Source: Trichomonas vaginalis G3 (Eukaryota; Parabasalia; Trichomonadida; Trichomonadidae). Taken from it: DNA of 64,000 bases. Location: positions 22,459,896 to 22,523,895 of the forward strand of contig NC_067206.1 of assembly GCF_026262505.1 (NCBI RefSeq), in the 5' to 3' direction. Within the stretch, counting starts at the first letter, position 1. Each line of letters opens with the position of its first letter. Position numbers and translations under genes: made by a program. The notes under the pieces were generated by a model that made no database searches, was not told where the DNA came from, and saw only the letters and a list, made by a program, of their open reading frames with translations. Positions 19,268 to 28,770 of this stretch are shown here, one piece after another.

Positions 19268-21922
19268 ATGACAGACATTTCCCAGAAGGTTAACAAGGAA
19301 CTAATAAAGTACTGTTGTGACCTCAATGAATTCAAATTCGGCGAGAGGATCGGCGAAGGTGGATTCAGTGAAGTGTTTTTCGCAATACATCAACCCACTG
19401 GTATTAAAACCGCCGTTAAAAAGCTCTATTTAAAGAAAATGGAGGGTGATGATCTTGTATTGTTCAGACGTGAGCTTGAAAACCTTGCAGAATGCGACAA
19501 TATGTTCATTTTACCCTTTCTCGGATGTACATTATCATACCCATTTACGATTATCACAAAACTAATACCGAACGGATCATTATTTGGTGCATTAAAAGAC
19601 AAAAAGAACAACCCAAAGCTTACAGGCACAGAAAAAACTATACTTGCTTTCGGCATTGCTCACGGAATGGCTTATTTGCACTCACATGGTATCATGCATC
19701 GAGATCTCAAGTCATTAAATATTCTGCTTGATGAAAAAAAGTATCCGATAATTTGCGATTTTGGATTATCGAGAAAAGAGAACGAAGGCTTCGTCGAAGG
19801 CTCCGCGCAATATGCTACAAGGGATGTAGGTACTCCACACTGGATGGCTCCCGAAATATACAGTAATGCAGGTACATATACGAATAAAGTCGACGTCTAC
19901 TCGTACGGCATCATTCTTTGGGAGATGCTTGCAGAATCTGCTCCCTTCAACAAAATGAGCCCCGCGCAGATCATGTTTACCGTCTGCCAGAAAAAGGAAA
20001 GACCTGCAATTCCTCATGATTCTCCAAAATTTCTTAAGTCCCTTATCGAAAGGTGCTGGAACCAGGACCCTGAAAAAAGACCGTCGTTCGCTACTATCTG
20101 CAAGAAGATAAAACATAACCCGATTTTATACGGAGGAACTGTTGTTCCGCATGTAGAGAATTTTATTAAACAAGTTGAAGCAGATGAGAAGACCCGCTGC
20201 AAGATTGGTGAATGGAAGGCTCCTCCGCTTACTCCTATGCAGGGAACTCCAAAGAAACAAATGGGAGGATCTCCGATTATGGGAATGCCCCAGAAGATGC
20301 AAATGGGATCTTCCCCGATGATGAACCAGCAAATGGTAATGGGTGGCTCACCAATGATGCAAGGCCAGCCTCAAATGGCTCAAGGAAATTTGCCATTAAT
20401 GAACCAAGGCCCTCATTCTGTTTCGATGCATCAGAGAATAATGCAACAACCACAAGTAATACAACAACAGCAAGTAATGATGCAACAACGACCTCAACAA
20501 GTAAATTACGTCATTTTATCTCATCCAGAACGTTCTGACTTCATAGAAGTATTCAACGCTGCAGTTTCAATGATCAATACTCAAAATGCTACGGAATTTT
20601 TCTCTCACTTAAAAGGAGCTTGCAAAGATTCAACTCCACAACAAATTTACTTACAATTCCTTCCACAAGTATCTCAAGTCGTTCAATCAGATGTTAATTA
20701 CTGCCAATGCATGATTCAAACAGGATTCCATTACTTTTTACCTTACAAAACTTCAGGATTATCATCATTATCGCTTATTATATTAAATACAGCAGTTCTC
20801 AACTTCCCACAAGTTATTAATACCGATTTACTTAACATTTTAGCACCAACAGTTCAAACTCATGCAAATTTAATCATTGATATCTTAATTTTATACTTTA
20901 GAAACGGAAATCACCTTTCAAATAACGCAGAAGTATTTGATTTCATCACAAACAATGCAAATACATTTGTTACAAACTCAGGAGATTACTTTTTGACCTT
21001 TTATTACAATCTCATTACAACTTATCAGTCTCAGTGGCCAAACAGGGTCCAGGACATTCCAAAGGTTCTTACCAAAGCGTTTACCTCCCAGAACAACCGC
21101 GTAATTAAAGCTGCTTACAAATTTGCCATCGAATTCATTGACCAAAAGGTAACAATCGATTCACTAACGCTCTCTTTGCATATTAAGAATAAGAAGACTC
21201 GACGTGTCGCAGCATCTTATCTCGCAAGAATTACTGAATTTGAATATACTCAAGAATTAGTCGACGCTTTGATAGATGCAGCCCAGGATGATAAAGTATG
21301 CTTGATCTGCCTCTATAACGCACTTTCCCATAGCACAAAGGCATCTTCTGTCGCTGTAACTTCATCTCTTCTTTGGTCAAAAACTAATCGTCTCTCAATT
21401 ATTGATAAAATGACGATAACGATTATTTTGGCCTCAAATGAAGCGAACTACAATCTATTAGCGAATTCGGATGGATTTTGTGCTTTCTTAGCTGATATTC
21501 CGTTTTCCAAGAACGTTGAATTGATCGACGTCGTTACAGATATAATTATCAAATTAGAACCAACGAAACCGTTCATCCAGACGCTTAAACGAGCCAAGTT
21601 CTTCACGAATTACTTCAACTCAGTCCCTTATCTTGGCTCACAGAACGCAATTGTTAAGAGTTTGTATGTAATTTACGTTGTTGGCACTAATTCATACATT
21701 GAAGACTTCATGCTATACAAAGGATACCTTATTCAGATGCTAAACATGAATAATGAGTACACTCCGCCAGCTCTTTCCGCATTGGCTGTTCTGACAACGT
21801 ATCCTGAGGCTGTGAAGTCCTTTAAAGCAATGAATTTGATGCAGATTCTCGGTGGAATAAGCAATGTCCCGAATTACCAGGTTTACATTGACGCAATCAC
21901 TGCGAACTTGAATAGTAATTGA
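19268..21922 (+). CDS. TKL-type protein kinase with C-terminal helical repeats
   Basis: An 884-residue protein; the frame opens at a TTG four codons upstream, and ATG 19268 (MTDISQKVNK) is taken as the start. The kinase domain (about 20-280) is complete: IGEGGFSEVF glycine loop, AVKKLY lysine, HRDLKSLNILL catalytic loop, DFGLS, GTPHWMAPE and the SYGIILWEML helix. The pattern is tyrosine-kinase-like, the group most expanded in Trichomonas. A Met/Gln/Pro-rich low-complexity linker (about 310-420) has MGGSP and MMQ repeats. The last 460 residues are ARM/HEAT-like helices. It is cytosolic by sequence. Substrate and pathway are unknown. Confidence 0.87.
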   Translation: MTDISQKVNKELIKYCCDLNEFKFGERIGEGGFSEVFFAIHQPTGIKTAVKKLYLKKMEGDDLVLFRRELENLAECDNMFILPFLGCTLSYPFTIITKLIPNGSLFGALKDKKNNPKLTGTEKTILAFGIAHGMAYLHSHGIMHRDLKSLNILLDEKKYPIICDFGLSRKENEGFVEGSAQYATRDVGTPHWMAPEIYSNAGTYTNKVDVYSYGIILWEMLAESAPFNKMSPAQIMFTVCQKKERPAIPHDSPKFLKSLIERCWNQDPEKRPSFATICKKIKHNPILYGGTVVPHVENFIKQVEADEKTRCKIGEWKAPPLTPMQGTPKKQMGGSPIMGMPQKMQMGSSPMMNQQMVMGGSPMMQGQPQMAQGNLPLMNQGPHSVSMHQRIMQQPQVIQQQQVMMQQRPQQVNYVILSHPERSDFIEVFNAAVSMINTQNATEFFSHLKGACKDSTPQQIYLQFLPQVSQVVQSDVNYCQCMIQTGFHYFLPYKTSGLSSLSLIILNTAVLNFPQVINTDLLNILAPTVQTHANLIIDILILYFRNGNHLSNNAEVFDFITNNANTFVTNSGDYFLTFYYNLITTYQSQWPNRVQDIPKVLTKAFTSQNNRVIKAAYKFAIEFIDQKVTIDSLTLSLHIKNKKTRRVAASYLARITEFEYTQELVDALIDAAQDDKVCLICLYNALSHSTKASSVAVTSSLLWSKTNRLSIIDKMTITIILASNEANYNLLANSDGFCAFLADIPFSKNVELIDVVTDIIIKLEPTKPFIQTLKRAKFFTNYFNSVPYLGSQNAIVKSLYVIYVVGTNSYIEDFMLYKGYLIQMLNMNNEYTPPALSALAVLTTYPEAVKSFKAMNLMQILGGISNVPNYQVYIDAITANLNSN

Positions 21923-22603
21923 TTTTTTATTATTTGCGATGTTAATTAGTTATTTTTGATTATTTAGTCGATAAATACTATCTATGATTATAACTTTTTA
22001 ATGTTTTTTATTTATATCTCAAATTTTTTCATTATTTTTGCTTAGATATTAGCAATCTAATCATCTAAGATTCGTTAAGACATGCAATGCATTTCATCAA
22101 TAGAAGATCTCATTCATTAAACTATGGCGTCTTCAAATCAAATTAAGTTCTTAACTCTACATTGATTTTATATTTGCAGCATTATTGGCAACACTAAGTA
22201 TTAATGAGTACATCTATAATGAACCCTCTATAATTTTCTTCAAAGCAACAAATTTGAAATTTATACTCGGGAATGCTTTTAAAAGAAGGTATCACACATT
22301 GCCATTGATTTACTTCATATTGGAATAAATTTGACCCCATACTTTCAATCCAAATCAGGAATTTCGGTGGATGTTTCAATAATTATATTCATTATTAGTT
22401 TAGAAAAGCTATTTGAAAGGAATTTGCATGATACTGATAGTAGATGACATATTTCTTAGTTAATATTATGTATGAAAACTCAATAATAAAATTATAAAAA
22501 TAATCTTGGTAAAAAGCTGAACAAATTACGCATTTTTGTAAGTAGAGTTGGTAGCGAGTTACAAAACAACACAAATTTTATTAATATACAACAAAATCTA
22601 TTC
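21923..22603. other. convergent intergenic region
   Basis: A 62-codon minus-strand frame at 22194-22379 opens only at a TTG and has no recognisable features. Otherwise the stretch is AT-rich with nothing seen. Confidence 0.4.
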
Positions 22604-23047
22604 TTAGGTATTAATAAGATTTTGATCAGGTTGACAATACTCGTCAAAGAACGTTGGGCATATATCGTCTATTACTGACTTTGGAATAAAAACGTACTGT
22701 TTCGAATTTGGTGTACCATCAAGATCGCTTTTTGCTAAAAATGTAATGGATTCGTCATAGTTGTGCATAGGAATTATGGCAGATGCAAAAGGTTTTGGTT
22801 TCTCTTGTGATATTTGTTTAAGAAAATTAAAATGCGATTCAACAATGGTTTGATCTATAAGTAATCTTTTGTGTGCTCTATCTGCATTTGCTTCCGGATT
22901 TATATCTGCTAATTTTATTTTTGCGATGCTTTCACTGATCGATTCATCGTCATCCTTTTTATCCTTATCGTCTGTTATGATTTCTTTCATTTTTGCTTGC
23001 TGATCTTTAACTGGACTCTGTAAAATAACTGCTTTGCGATTAGACAT
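22604..23047 (-). CDS. hypothetical protein, 147 aa
   Basis: It starts MSNRKAVILQSP. The N-terminal third is charged (DKDKKDDDESISES). The rest mixes helices and strands (RLLIDQTIVESHFNFLKQI, YDESITFLAKSD, KQYVFIPKSVIDDICPTFFDEY). I recognise no family. There is no signal peptide or membrane segment. The leader contains TGACATCTTTAT directly before the ATG. It is divergent from the coiled-coil gene at 23242, and the 194-base gap probably holds both promoters. Confidence 0.6.
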   Translation of the reverse strand: MSNRKAVILQSPVKDQQAKMKEIITDDKDKKDDDESISESIAKIKLADINPEANADRAHKRLLIDQTIVESHFNFLKQISQEKPKPFASAIIPMHNYDESITFLAKSDLDGTPNSKQYVFIPKSVIDDICPTFFDEYCQPDQNLINT

Positions 23048-23191
23048 ATAAAGATGTCAGTTTTTTGGTTTCTATTGAAATCACTATTTTTATGGAATGT
23101 ATCGCTGCTATCACTCATATTTTGTGTTTTTTGGTTTTTGTATGTCATAATGGAGGTATTTAGCAAACTTTCATATAAAGAGTATTAGATT

Positions 23192-23203
23192 GTCACTTTT
23201 TAT
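23192..23203 (+). promoter_or_regulatory. initiator-like GTCACTTTTTAT
   Basis: A good match to the trichomonad initiator, about 40 bases before the ATG at 23242. An ACGTT motif lies between them. Confidence 0.5.
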
Positions 23204-23241
23204 GTAAAATAATGTACGTTACAAATTAATTCTAAAATTTA

Positions 23242-24996
23242 ATGTCTGGGAGTCCAAAGAAAAGCCTATTTGGCGACGTAGGCGATCGAGGACCTCAACC
23301 AATTGATGACAATCGTCTTGCAACAAATAGTATCTTTCAGTCGCCTAAAATGGAAAAGAATAAACCAAAAAGATACGTTTATGATAACGATAAATACACA
23401 ATAGCTATGCAGAATCAGAGATATATGGGAAGTCAACGTAGCACATCTTCAAATCGATCAAAATTATCAAATTCCTCGACAAAAGAATCTCAATTTCCAA
23501 AATTATCAAAGAATAATTCAAATAAAACAAAAGAAAATCATAGAAATGACGCATTACCTCCTATATATGCTATAAACAAATTAATTCCCGATGATAAACC
23601 AACAGAAACTGATTTTGAACCAATTAAACCAGCAACTCAAAGCGATATTGATGCATTTTTATTACCATCTGGTTTTCAGGTTGAAGGAAATACGCCAGCA
23701 ATGTCTCCTAAACCATTTCCTTCATCTTCTGCTGAATCGGAATTTACTTCTCAGCAAATTTCATCCATTGAAAATGAATTCAACTCCAATAAACAAAAAA
23801 CAATGGGAATAAAGTTCCCTATTACAGTTCCTTCTGATAAAGAAAAGGCTTCTGAAGATCAAGACTTAGAAAAAGATTTAAACAATGAAGATGCAGAAAT
23901 TGAAGAACCACAACAAGAAGAACATGAAATATATGAAGAGAGAATACTTTCTACAGCAGAAGTTCAAACTCCTGAATCTTTTTCAAGAAAATCACCACCG
24001 ATTGAAACAAAAACACCTTATAACGAAGATATACAGAATATCTTAGCAGAAGAGGAAGAAGAAATATCGATAATGCCACCTCGTTTACAAGAAATTGTAA
24101 ATGATCAAAAAGGATCTCTTGCTTATCTTGCATTAAACGGAGCAAGTTTGCTTGGATATAAGATAACAAAGATAAAGAAAGCAATTAAAGATCTCAAACT
24201 TATTCTAAACAAATGCATTGAAAAAGGATTTGTTTCAGAATCGATTTATGTTGATAATACAATCAAAAGAGCATCATCAGAACTCAAGTTTGTACAAGAC
24301 AGTCAAGATAAAACAAAAGAAACGATCTACAAACTCGAAGATCAACTTTTCATGAATCAAACAGAAATGAAGCAAAAAGAATTTTTTTTCGAGTCATCAA
24401 AAGCAAAGTTAACAGCGGATAGAGACTTAGCACAAAGAGAATTACTTATACATCTTGAAGAAGAACTCGAAGCACTCGATCAAGAATGGTTTTCTCAATC
24501 AAAAGCTGACCAATTTGCAAGACCATCGGCAAAACTCCAGAAGCTGAGGAAAGAAGCTTTAAATTTACTTCAAATGAAGAGATTCGAAGAGGCATCATCA
24601 CTGAGTGTTGATATTGATCAACTCGTGGAGAAAGAAACAGTTGCAGCAATGCTAAAACTCAAATCCAATTACGAAGCAGCAAAAATGAAAGTACAAAAGA
24701 AATTTTTACAAGATTCAGCCGCAATTGATGAAATGTATGAAAGGAAGGTTCAGATGATTGCCCAGAAAAAGAAGAAGATTGATAACGTTTTAACACGAAG
24801 AGCAGATAAAATAAACAACAAAAAACAAGTGTTAGAACTGAAACAAAAAGAAACTCAAAGAAGGAAAAAAGTTCCGGCATCTGCACCCCTCTCGCCAATA
24901 AAGACAGCTCACACTGTCACAGCAGCTGATATCAAACCTCCTGGAGCAGCATTGCAAATGAGACCTATAACAAAGATGAGAAGGAAAAGAGAATAA
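23242..24996 (+). CDS. coiled-coil protein, probably cytoskeletal
   Basis: A 584-residue protein. Residues 1-120 are basic and Ser/Asn-rich and 130-270 are acidic and disordered. Residues about 290-550 form long coiled coils (LEDQLFMNQTEMKQKEFFF, RDLAQRELLIHLEEELEALD, then KKKKIDNVLTRRADKIN). The C-terminus is basic (KMRRKRE). A segment with LRKEALNLLQMKRFEEAS looks like a helical hairpin. This plan is common in trichomonad cytoskeleton or centrosome proteins, but no named family is recognised, so the role is inference. A clear initiator lies upstream and the gene has no frame defects. Confidence 0.75.
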   Translation: MSGSPKKSLFGDVGDRGPQPIDDNRLATNSIFQSPKMEKNKPKRYVYDNDKYTIAMQNQRYMGSQRSTSSNRSKLSNSSTKESQFPKLSKNNSNKTKENHRNDALPPIYAINKLIPDDKPTETDFEPIKPATQSDIDAFLLPSGFQVEGNTPAMSPKPFPSSSAESEFTSQQISSIENEFNSNKQKTMGIKFPITVPSDKEKASEDQDLEKDLNNEDAEIEEPQQEEHEIYEERILSTAEVQTPESFSRKSPPIETKTPYNEDIQNILAEEEEEISIMPPRLQEIVNDQKGSLAYLALNGASLLGYKITKIKKAIKDLKLILNKCIEKGFVSESIYVDNTIKRASSELKFVQDSQDKTKETIYKLEDQLFMNQTEMKQKEFFFESSKAKLTADRDLAQRELLIHLEEELEALDQEWFSQSKADQFARPSAKLQKLRKEALNLLQMKRFEEASSLSVDIDQLVEKETVAAMLKLKSNYEAAKMKVQKKFLQDSAAIDEMYERKVQMIAQKKKKIDNVLTRRADKINNKKQVLELKQKETQRRKKVPASAPLSPIKTAHTVTAADIKPPGAALQMRPITKMRRKRE

Positions 24997-25280
24997 TTTT
25001 ATTTGTATTTTATTTTTTATATTTGTTTATAAATTGTTATGTATTTTTATTAAGATCAGGCTAACCAGTAGCACATTGCTTTTTGAAAACATTTCTCTCA
25101 TTTTTAATATTTCAAATTTCTCAAATCTCCAAATCTAATTTAACTTTACCGGTATTTTTTGCACACTAACTTGAGTGTACAAATTTGGTAACTAGAAATA
25201 ATTATCAAATTAAATTTATTTTGTGGCCGAGCAAATTGAATGAAAAATAATCGGCATGGCTGGACCTCTTTGGAAAAGTA

Positions 25281-26048
25281 ATGCCTCGTTGCCAACGCTT
25301 CCACCTTAAGCGCCTCACAGCCCCACACCACTGGCTTCTCGCTAAGTCCGCTGGTAAGTTCGCTTCCCACCCATCCACAGGTCCACACAAACTCCGTGAA
25401 TGCCTTCCAATCAACATCTTCCTTCGTGACCGCCTTAAATACGCTCTTACAGCTAAGGAAGCCGTCGCTATCGTCAAGCGCCGCCTCGTCAAGGTCGATG
25501 GCAAGGTCCGCACAAACTATCGTTATCCAACAGGTTTGATGGACGTCATCGGGCTCGGCAAGTCCAACGAACTCTTCCGTATCATCTACGACTGCAAGGG
25601 CCGTTTCTGCGTCCACCACATCGAAGCTAAGGAAGCCTCCTTCAAGCTTCTCCGTGTCAACCAGTTCAAGATTGGTGCCAAGGGTATCCCACACGTCGTT
25701 ACACACGATGGCCGCACAATCTCCTATGTTGACCCATCCGTCCGTGTCCATGATGCTCTCAAGTTCAACATCAAGACAGGCGAAGTCGAATCCGTCATCA
25801 AGTTCAAGGTTGGCGATGTTGCCATGGTTACAGCTGGTGGTAACGTCGGCCGTGTCGGAACAATCCAGAAGATCGAGAAGCAGATGGCTTCCTTCGATAT
25901 CGTTCACCTTAAGGATACATCTGGCGCTGTCTTCGCCACACGTATCATGAACGTTTTCGTCATCGGTGAGAACGAGCACCCACTCATCAGCCTTCCAGCT
26001 CGTGAGGGTGTCCGCCCATCCATCCTTGAAGGAATCAACCAGGAATAA
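25281..26048 (+). CDS. RPS4: 40S ribosomal protein S4e
   Basis: A 255-residue small-subunit ribosomal protein. It has HLKRLTAPHHWLL at the N-terminus, the S4 RNA-binding region (RDRLKYALTAKEAVAIVKRR), the central S4e domain with YPTGLMDVI and FRIIYDCKGRF, and a KOW-like segment with KVGDVAMVTAGGNVGRVGTI, ending IGENEHPLISLPAREGVRPS. Length and order are those of the family. An ATG at 25256 is out of frame, so 25281 is the start. Codons are strongly biased to C-ending forms, unlike most neighbours, as expected for a highly expressed gene. The stop is inside TAAATTAGAT and so doubles as a poly(A) signal. Confidence 0.96.
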   Translation: MPRCQRFHLKRLTAPHHWLLAKSAGKFASHPSTGPHKLRECLPINIFLRDRLKYALTAKEAVAIVKRRLVKVDGKVRTNYRYPTGLMDVIGLGKSNELFRIIYDCKGRFCVHHIEAKEASFKLLRVNQFKIGAKGIPHVVTHDGRTISYVDPSVRVHDALKFNIKTGEVESVIKFKVGDVAMVTAGGNVGRVGTIQKIEKQMASFDIVHLKDTSGAVFATRIMNVFVIGENEHPLISLPAREGVRPSILEGINQE

Positions 26049-26465
26049 ATTAGATTTAGCATTTACGAGCAAGTCTAGCGTACTTGTTCTTATTAGAAAT
26101 TACCTTTTATTTTTATTTTTTTTAATTTGAGATTATTTTTGAAATTTTCGCTAGAACCATGAGGTTTTTCGTAAAATCTATCAAGATTATCACCAAAAAT
26201 ATTTGATTCAAGCACCGTTAATGACATTTCGAGCAATGATAAATATTTTTCATTCAAAATCTCTTTGTAACTTCCTAGGAACCAAATACATTGAAGATAT
26301 CTCACATCTTATAGTAAAAACATCCCACAATAGTACAATTCCCTAAAACATGCATAAAATCTTTTTAATTTTTGGAATGTTCTATTTTTTTTTCTATGAA
26401 TAGATCTATAAACACCTTTTACATGATAAAAAGTTAAATAAAAACAAACAAACATTAATATATAT
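26049..26465. other. convergent intergenic region
   Basis: It holds a 70-codon minus-strand frame (26093-26305) that opens at GTG only and is not convincing. Otherwise it is AT-rich with nothing seen. Confidence 0.4.
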
Positions 26466-28394
26466 TTAGAAATCATCGTCGCTTAATTCATCAAACATTT
26501 GCAAAGCTTTAGCCATAAGATCTTCTCTATCTTTAACTCTTCTTTCATCATCGCGAACTGCTGCACAACCCTCAGGCCAAGCTCTGAAGCATCTCCTCAT
26601 TATCGAACGATTCATTTGTTGAACAGCAGCCATGAATTTCGCTTTCTGCCGCTTCCTCTTTTCAACAATTATCGCGTGCAGTGTTGAGTGGAGCAAATAT
26701 TTATTATGCATCTTTTGACAATTGAAAAATTTCGTCGCTGTTACATTTCTCAAATAAAGCCAACCAAGGAAAGCCTTTCTTGTGATGTTTTCTGCGTAAA
26801 ATTCTTGTGCCTTTGCAGTTCTCTCGTCTTCATTATCCTTTTGGTTCATCCTGAAAGCTAATAATCCATAAGATAATAATTTATCCTCTCTAAATCTTTC
26901 ACTTTTCTCTTCAAGTTGAATTCTAATATTCAAAATTTTCTCCCAACACTTGAATTGGTTGTAAACAATTCTTCTGAGTCTAAATTCTTTAGATGCAGTT
27001 TGGATATATTTCTTTCTTTGAAGAGCTTTCTCAAATTCTTCTTGCATCTTTTGTTGTTCTTCTCTCTTCTTCTTTTCTTTTTCTAAGAACTGCATATGCT
27101 CAAGTTTCTTCTTTCTTTGTTCTTCAATTTGGAGTTTCGCTTTTTCTTCTTCCTCTTTTTCAGCTAATTGTGCTTCTCTTGCTGCTTTCTCGAGCTTCTT
27201 CTTTCTTTGTTCTTCAGCTCTCTTCTCCATTGCTTCAATTCTTGGATCAACTTTAAGAGGTTTTGGTTTGGACTTCGGAATCATTGATTTTCTTGGAGGA
27301 GATGAACTTACAGAGCTCTTTTCTGAATTTGTTTGGTTCTCTTCAGTTTGATTTTGAATTTGTTGTTGTTTCTCTTCAATTTTATTAATAAGAAGAGCTC
27401 TTCTCTTTTTATGTTGTTCTTCTATGATTTTCATCTCAATCTGAGCTTTATATCTCGATGTCCATCGAACAAAAGATTTTTGCATTTGATGACGAACATA
27501 AAAGTTAATTGCGGCTTCTTCCATTTGTTTATCCTTTCGCAAACGCGATTCTAGCTCATCAAGTTCTCTTTCATGTTTCCTCCTGTAATAGCGAGACCTC
27601 CAAAATGAAAAACATTGAGTCATTTTTTGGAAATTGTTAAATGCAGCAGCTCTCTTGTAGTTTTGGGAATGATATGAACATCTTGATGACCAGAGTGTAT
27701 AATATCGACGTATTAATCGTAATCTAAGTGTTTTATATAGTAGTTGCAGTTGTTGTTTCATTGCTTCTTCATTTATTTCTTTCGACTTCTTTTCTAGTTT
27801 CTTTTGCTTCTTAATTTGTTTCTTTTCTTCTTTGGCGATGGATTGTTGAGCACTTTCTTCAATTGCTCGTATTTGAATGGATTGTCGATTTTTCTCTTCT
27901 AATTCTTTGATTTTTTCTACTGTTTTTTGGGCAATTCTTTCTTTATAGCTTTTAATATCGCCCTCAATATCAGGTAGAGAAACTTTTGGTGGTAATCCAA
28001 CTTTAGGAGGTGCTTTTTTTGTAGGAATTTGCATTTGCTTCGCTGCTTGTCTTTCAAGACGTTGTGCTTTCATTTCTAATATGTGTTTTCTTCGTGCTTC
28101 CATGATGAGTGTCGGATCAACTGATGGACGATCTGTCTCAATCTTTTTCGCAACCATCATTGGTGTATCAAGTTTTCTATATACAGCCATCTTTGGTTTG
28201 GTTGGAACTTTGGTTCTTGTTGAACTCGGTTCCGGACAAAAAGATTCTGTTTGAATTGACCATGATTCTAAAAGTTTTCTTGCTTCAGAAGTTGTGTCAT
28301 CATAATCTACATCTTCTATCTCATCTTTTGTTTTCTGTACCATCCTCGCCATCCATGCACTGATCTCTGGGTCATCCCCAGAATTTCCATGCAT
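26466..28394 (-). CDS. coiled-coil protein with Sfi1-like centrin-binding repeats
   Basis: A 642-residue protein beginning MHGNSGDDPEISAWM. Five or more segments follow the hydrophobic/Phe...Trp pattern of Sfi1 or IQ-like centrin-binding helices: YYTLWSSRC, FQKMTQCFSFWRSRYY, MQKSFVRWTSRYK, VYNQFKCWEKI, ITRKAFLGWLYLR and MRRCFRAWPEG. Between them lie very charged coiled coils (for example EEEEKAKLQIEEQRKKKLE). This plan suggests a centrin-binding protein of the basal body, centrosome or axoneme, possibly CCDC191-like; both are inference. The initiator-like TACACTTTTTAT lies a few bases upstream of the ATG, with AAACGTA just beyond it. No signal peptide is present and the frame is clean. Confidence 0.75.
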   Translation of the reverse strand: MHGNSGDDPEISAWMARMVQKTKDEIEDVDYDDTTSEARKLLESWSIQTESFCPEPSSTRTKVPTKPKMAVYRKLDTPMMVAKKIETDRPSVDPTLIMEARRKHILEMKAQRLERQAAKQMQIPTKKAPPKVGLPPKVSLPDIEGDIKSYKERIAQKTVEKIKELEEKNRQSIQIRAIEESAQQSIAKEEKKQIKKQKKLEKKSKEINEEAMKQQLQLLYKTLRLRLIRRYYTLWSSRCSYHSQNYKRAAAFNNFQKMTQCFSFWRSRYYRRKHERELDELESRLRKDKQMEEAAINFYVRHQMQKSFVRWTSRYKAQIEMKIIEEQHKKRRALLINKIEEKQQQIQNQTEENQTNSEKSSVSSSPPRKSMIPKSKPKPLKVDPRIEAMEKRAEEQRKKKLEKAAREAQLAEKEEEEKAKLQIEEQRKKKLEHMQFLEKEKKKREEQQKMQEEFEKALQRKKYIQTASKEFRLRRIVYNQFKCWEKILNIRIQLEEKSERFREDKLLSYGLLAFRMNQKDNEDERTAKAQEFYAENITRKAFLGWLYLRNVTATKFFNCQKMHNKYLLHSTLHAIIVEKRKRQKAKFMAAVQQMNRSIMRRCFRAWPEGCAAVRDDERRVKDREDLMAKALQMFDELSDDDF

Positions 28395-28399
28395 TTTTT

Positions 28400-28411
28400 A
28401 TAAAAAGTGTA
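28400..28411 (-). promoter_or_regulatory. initiator-like TACACTTTTTAT
   Basis: On the minus strand, 5 bases upstream of the ATG at 28394, and adjoined by AAACGTACAC. Confidence 0.4.
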
Positions 28412-28770
28412 CGTTTAAAAATTTGACATTACAAAAAAAGTTTCTCTTTGTTTTCGAATCTTTGGAGCAAATTTTGATTCATTTATCTTTGTTTTTATCA
28501 TCAAATAAGTTCATACTGCAATATGAATATGCAATTTCATAATTTCATATTATCTTTCCCCCTCAATACTAATTCAACTCCTTTTCTGATGTCTATTATC
28601 TTGTTTCAATCAGACATATTATTTGACAATGCAGAATTAGTATGAAATCAAGGTAAATACTCTATCATCAATGAGGAAAAATCAAAATAAAATTTCAATT
28701 TTCCTTGATTTTGATAATAGTACAACTAGATAATCATGCAAATTAAATGTATAATATAAACGATAAATCT
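28412..28770. other. intergenic region
   Basis: AT-rich upstream region of the Sfi1-like gene and downstream flank of the hydrolase-like gene. Nothing else is seen. Confidence 0.4.

Noticed and set aside
22194-22379. 61-codon minus-strand frame
   Set aside because: It opens only at TTG, is short, and has no motif or promoter box.
25256-25280. ATG at 25256 as a start or exon of the ribosomal gene
   Set aside because: It is out of frame with the S4e sequence, and no convincing splice sites are seen; 25281 gives the expected N-terminus.
25146-26072. 308-codon minus-strand frame opposite the ribosomal gene
   Set aside because: It is the antisense shadow of the S4e coding sequence, whose codon bias keeps the opposite frame open.
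26093-26305. 70-codon minus-strand frame
   Set aside because: It opens at GTG with no early ATG and no recognisable product.
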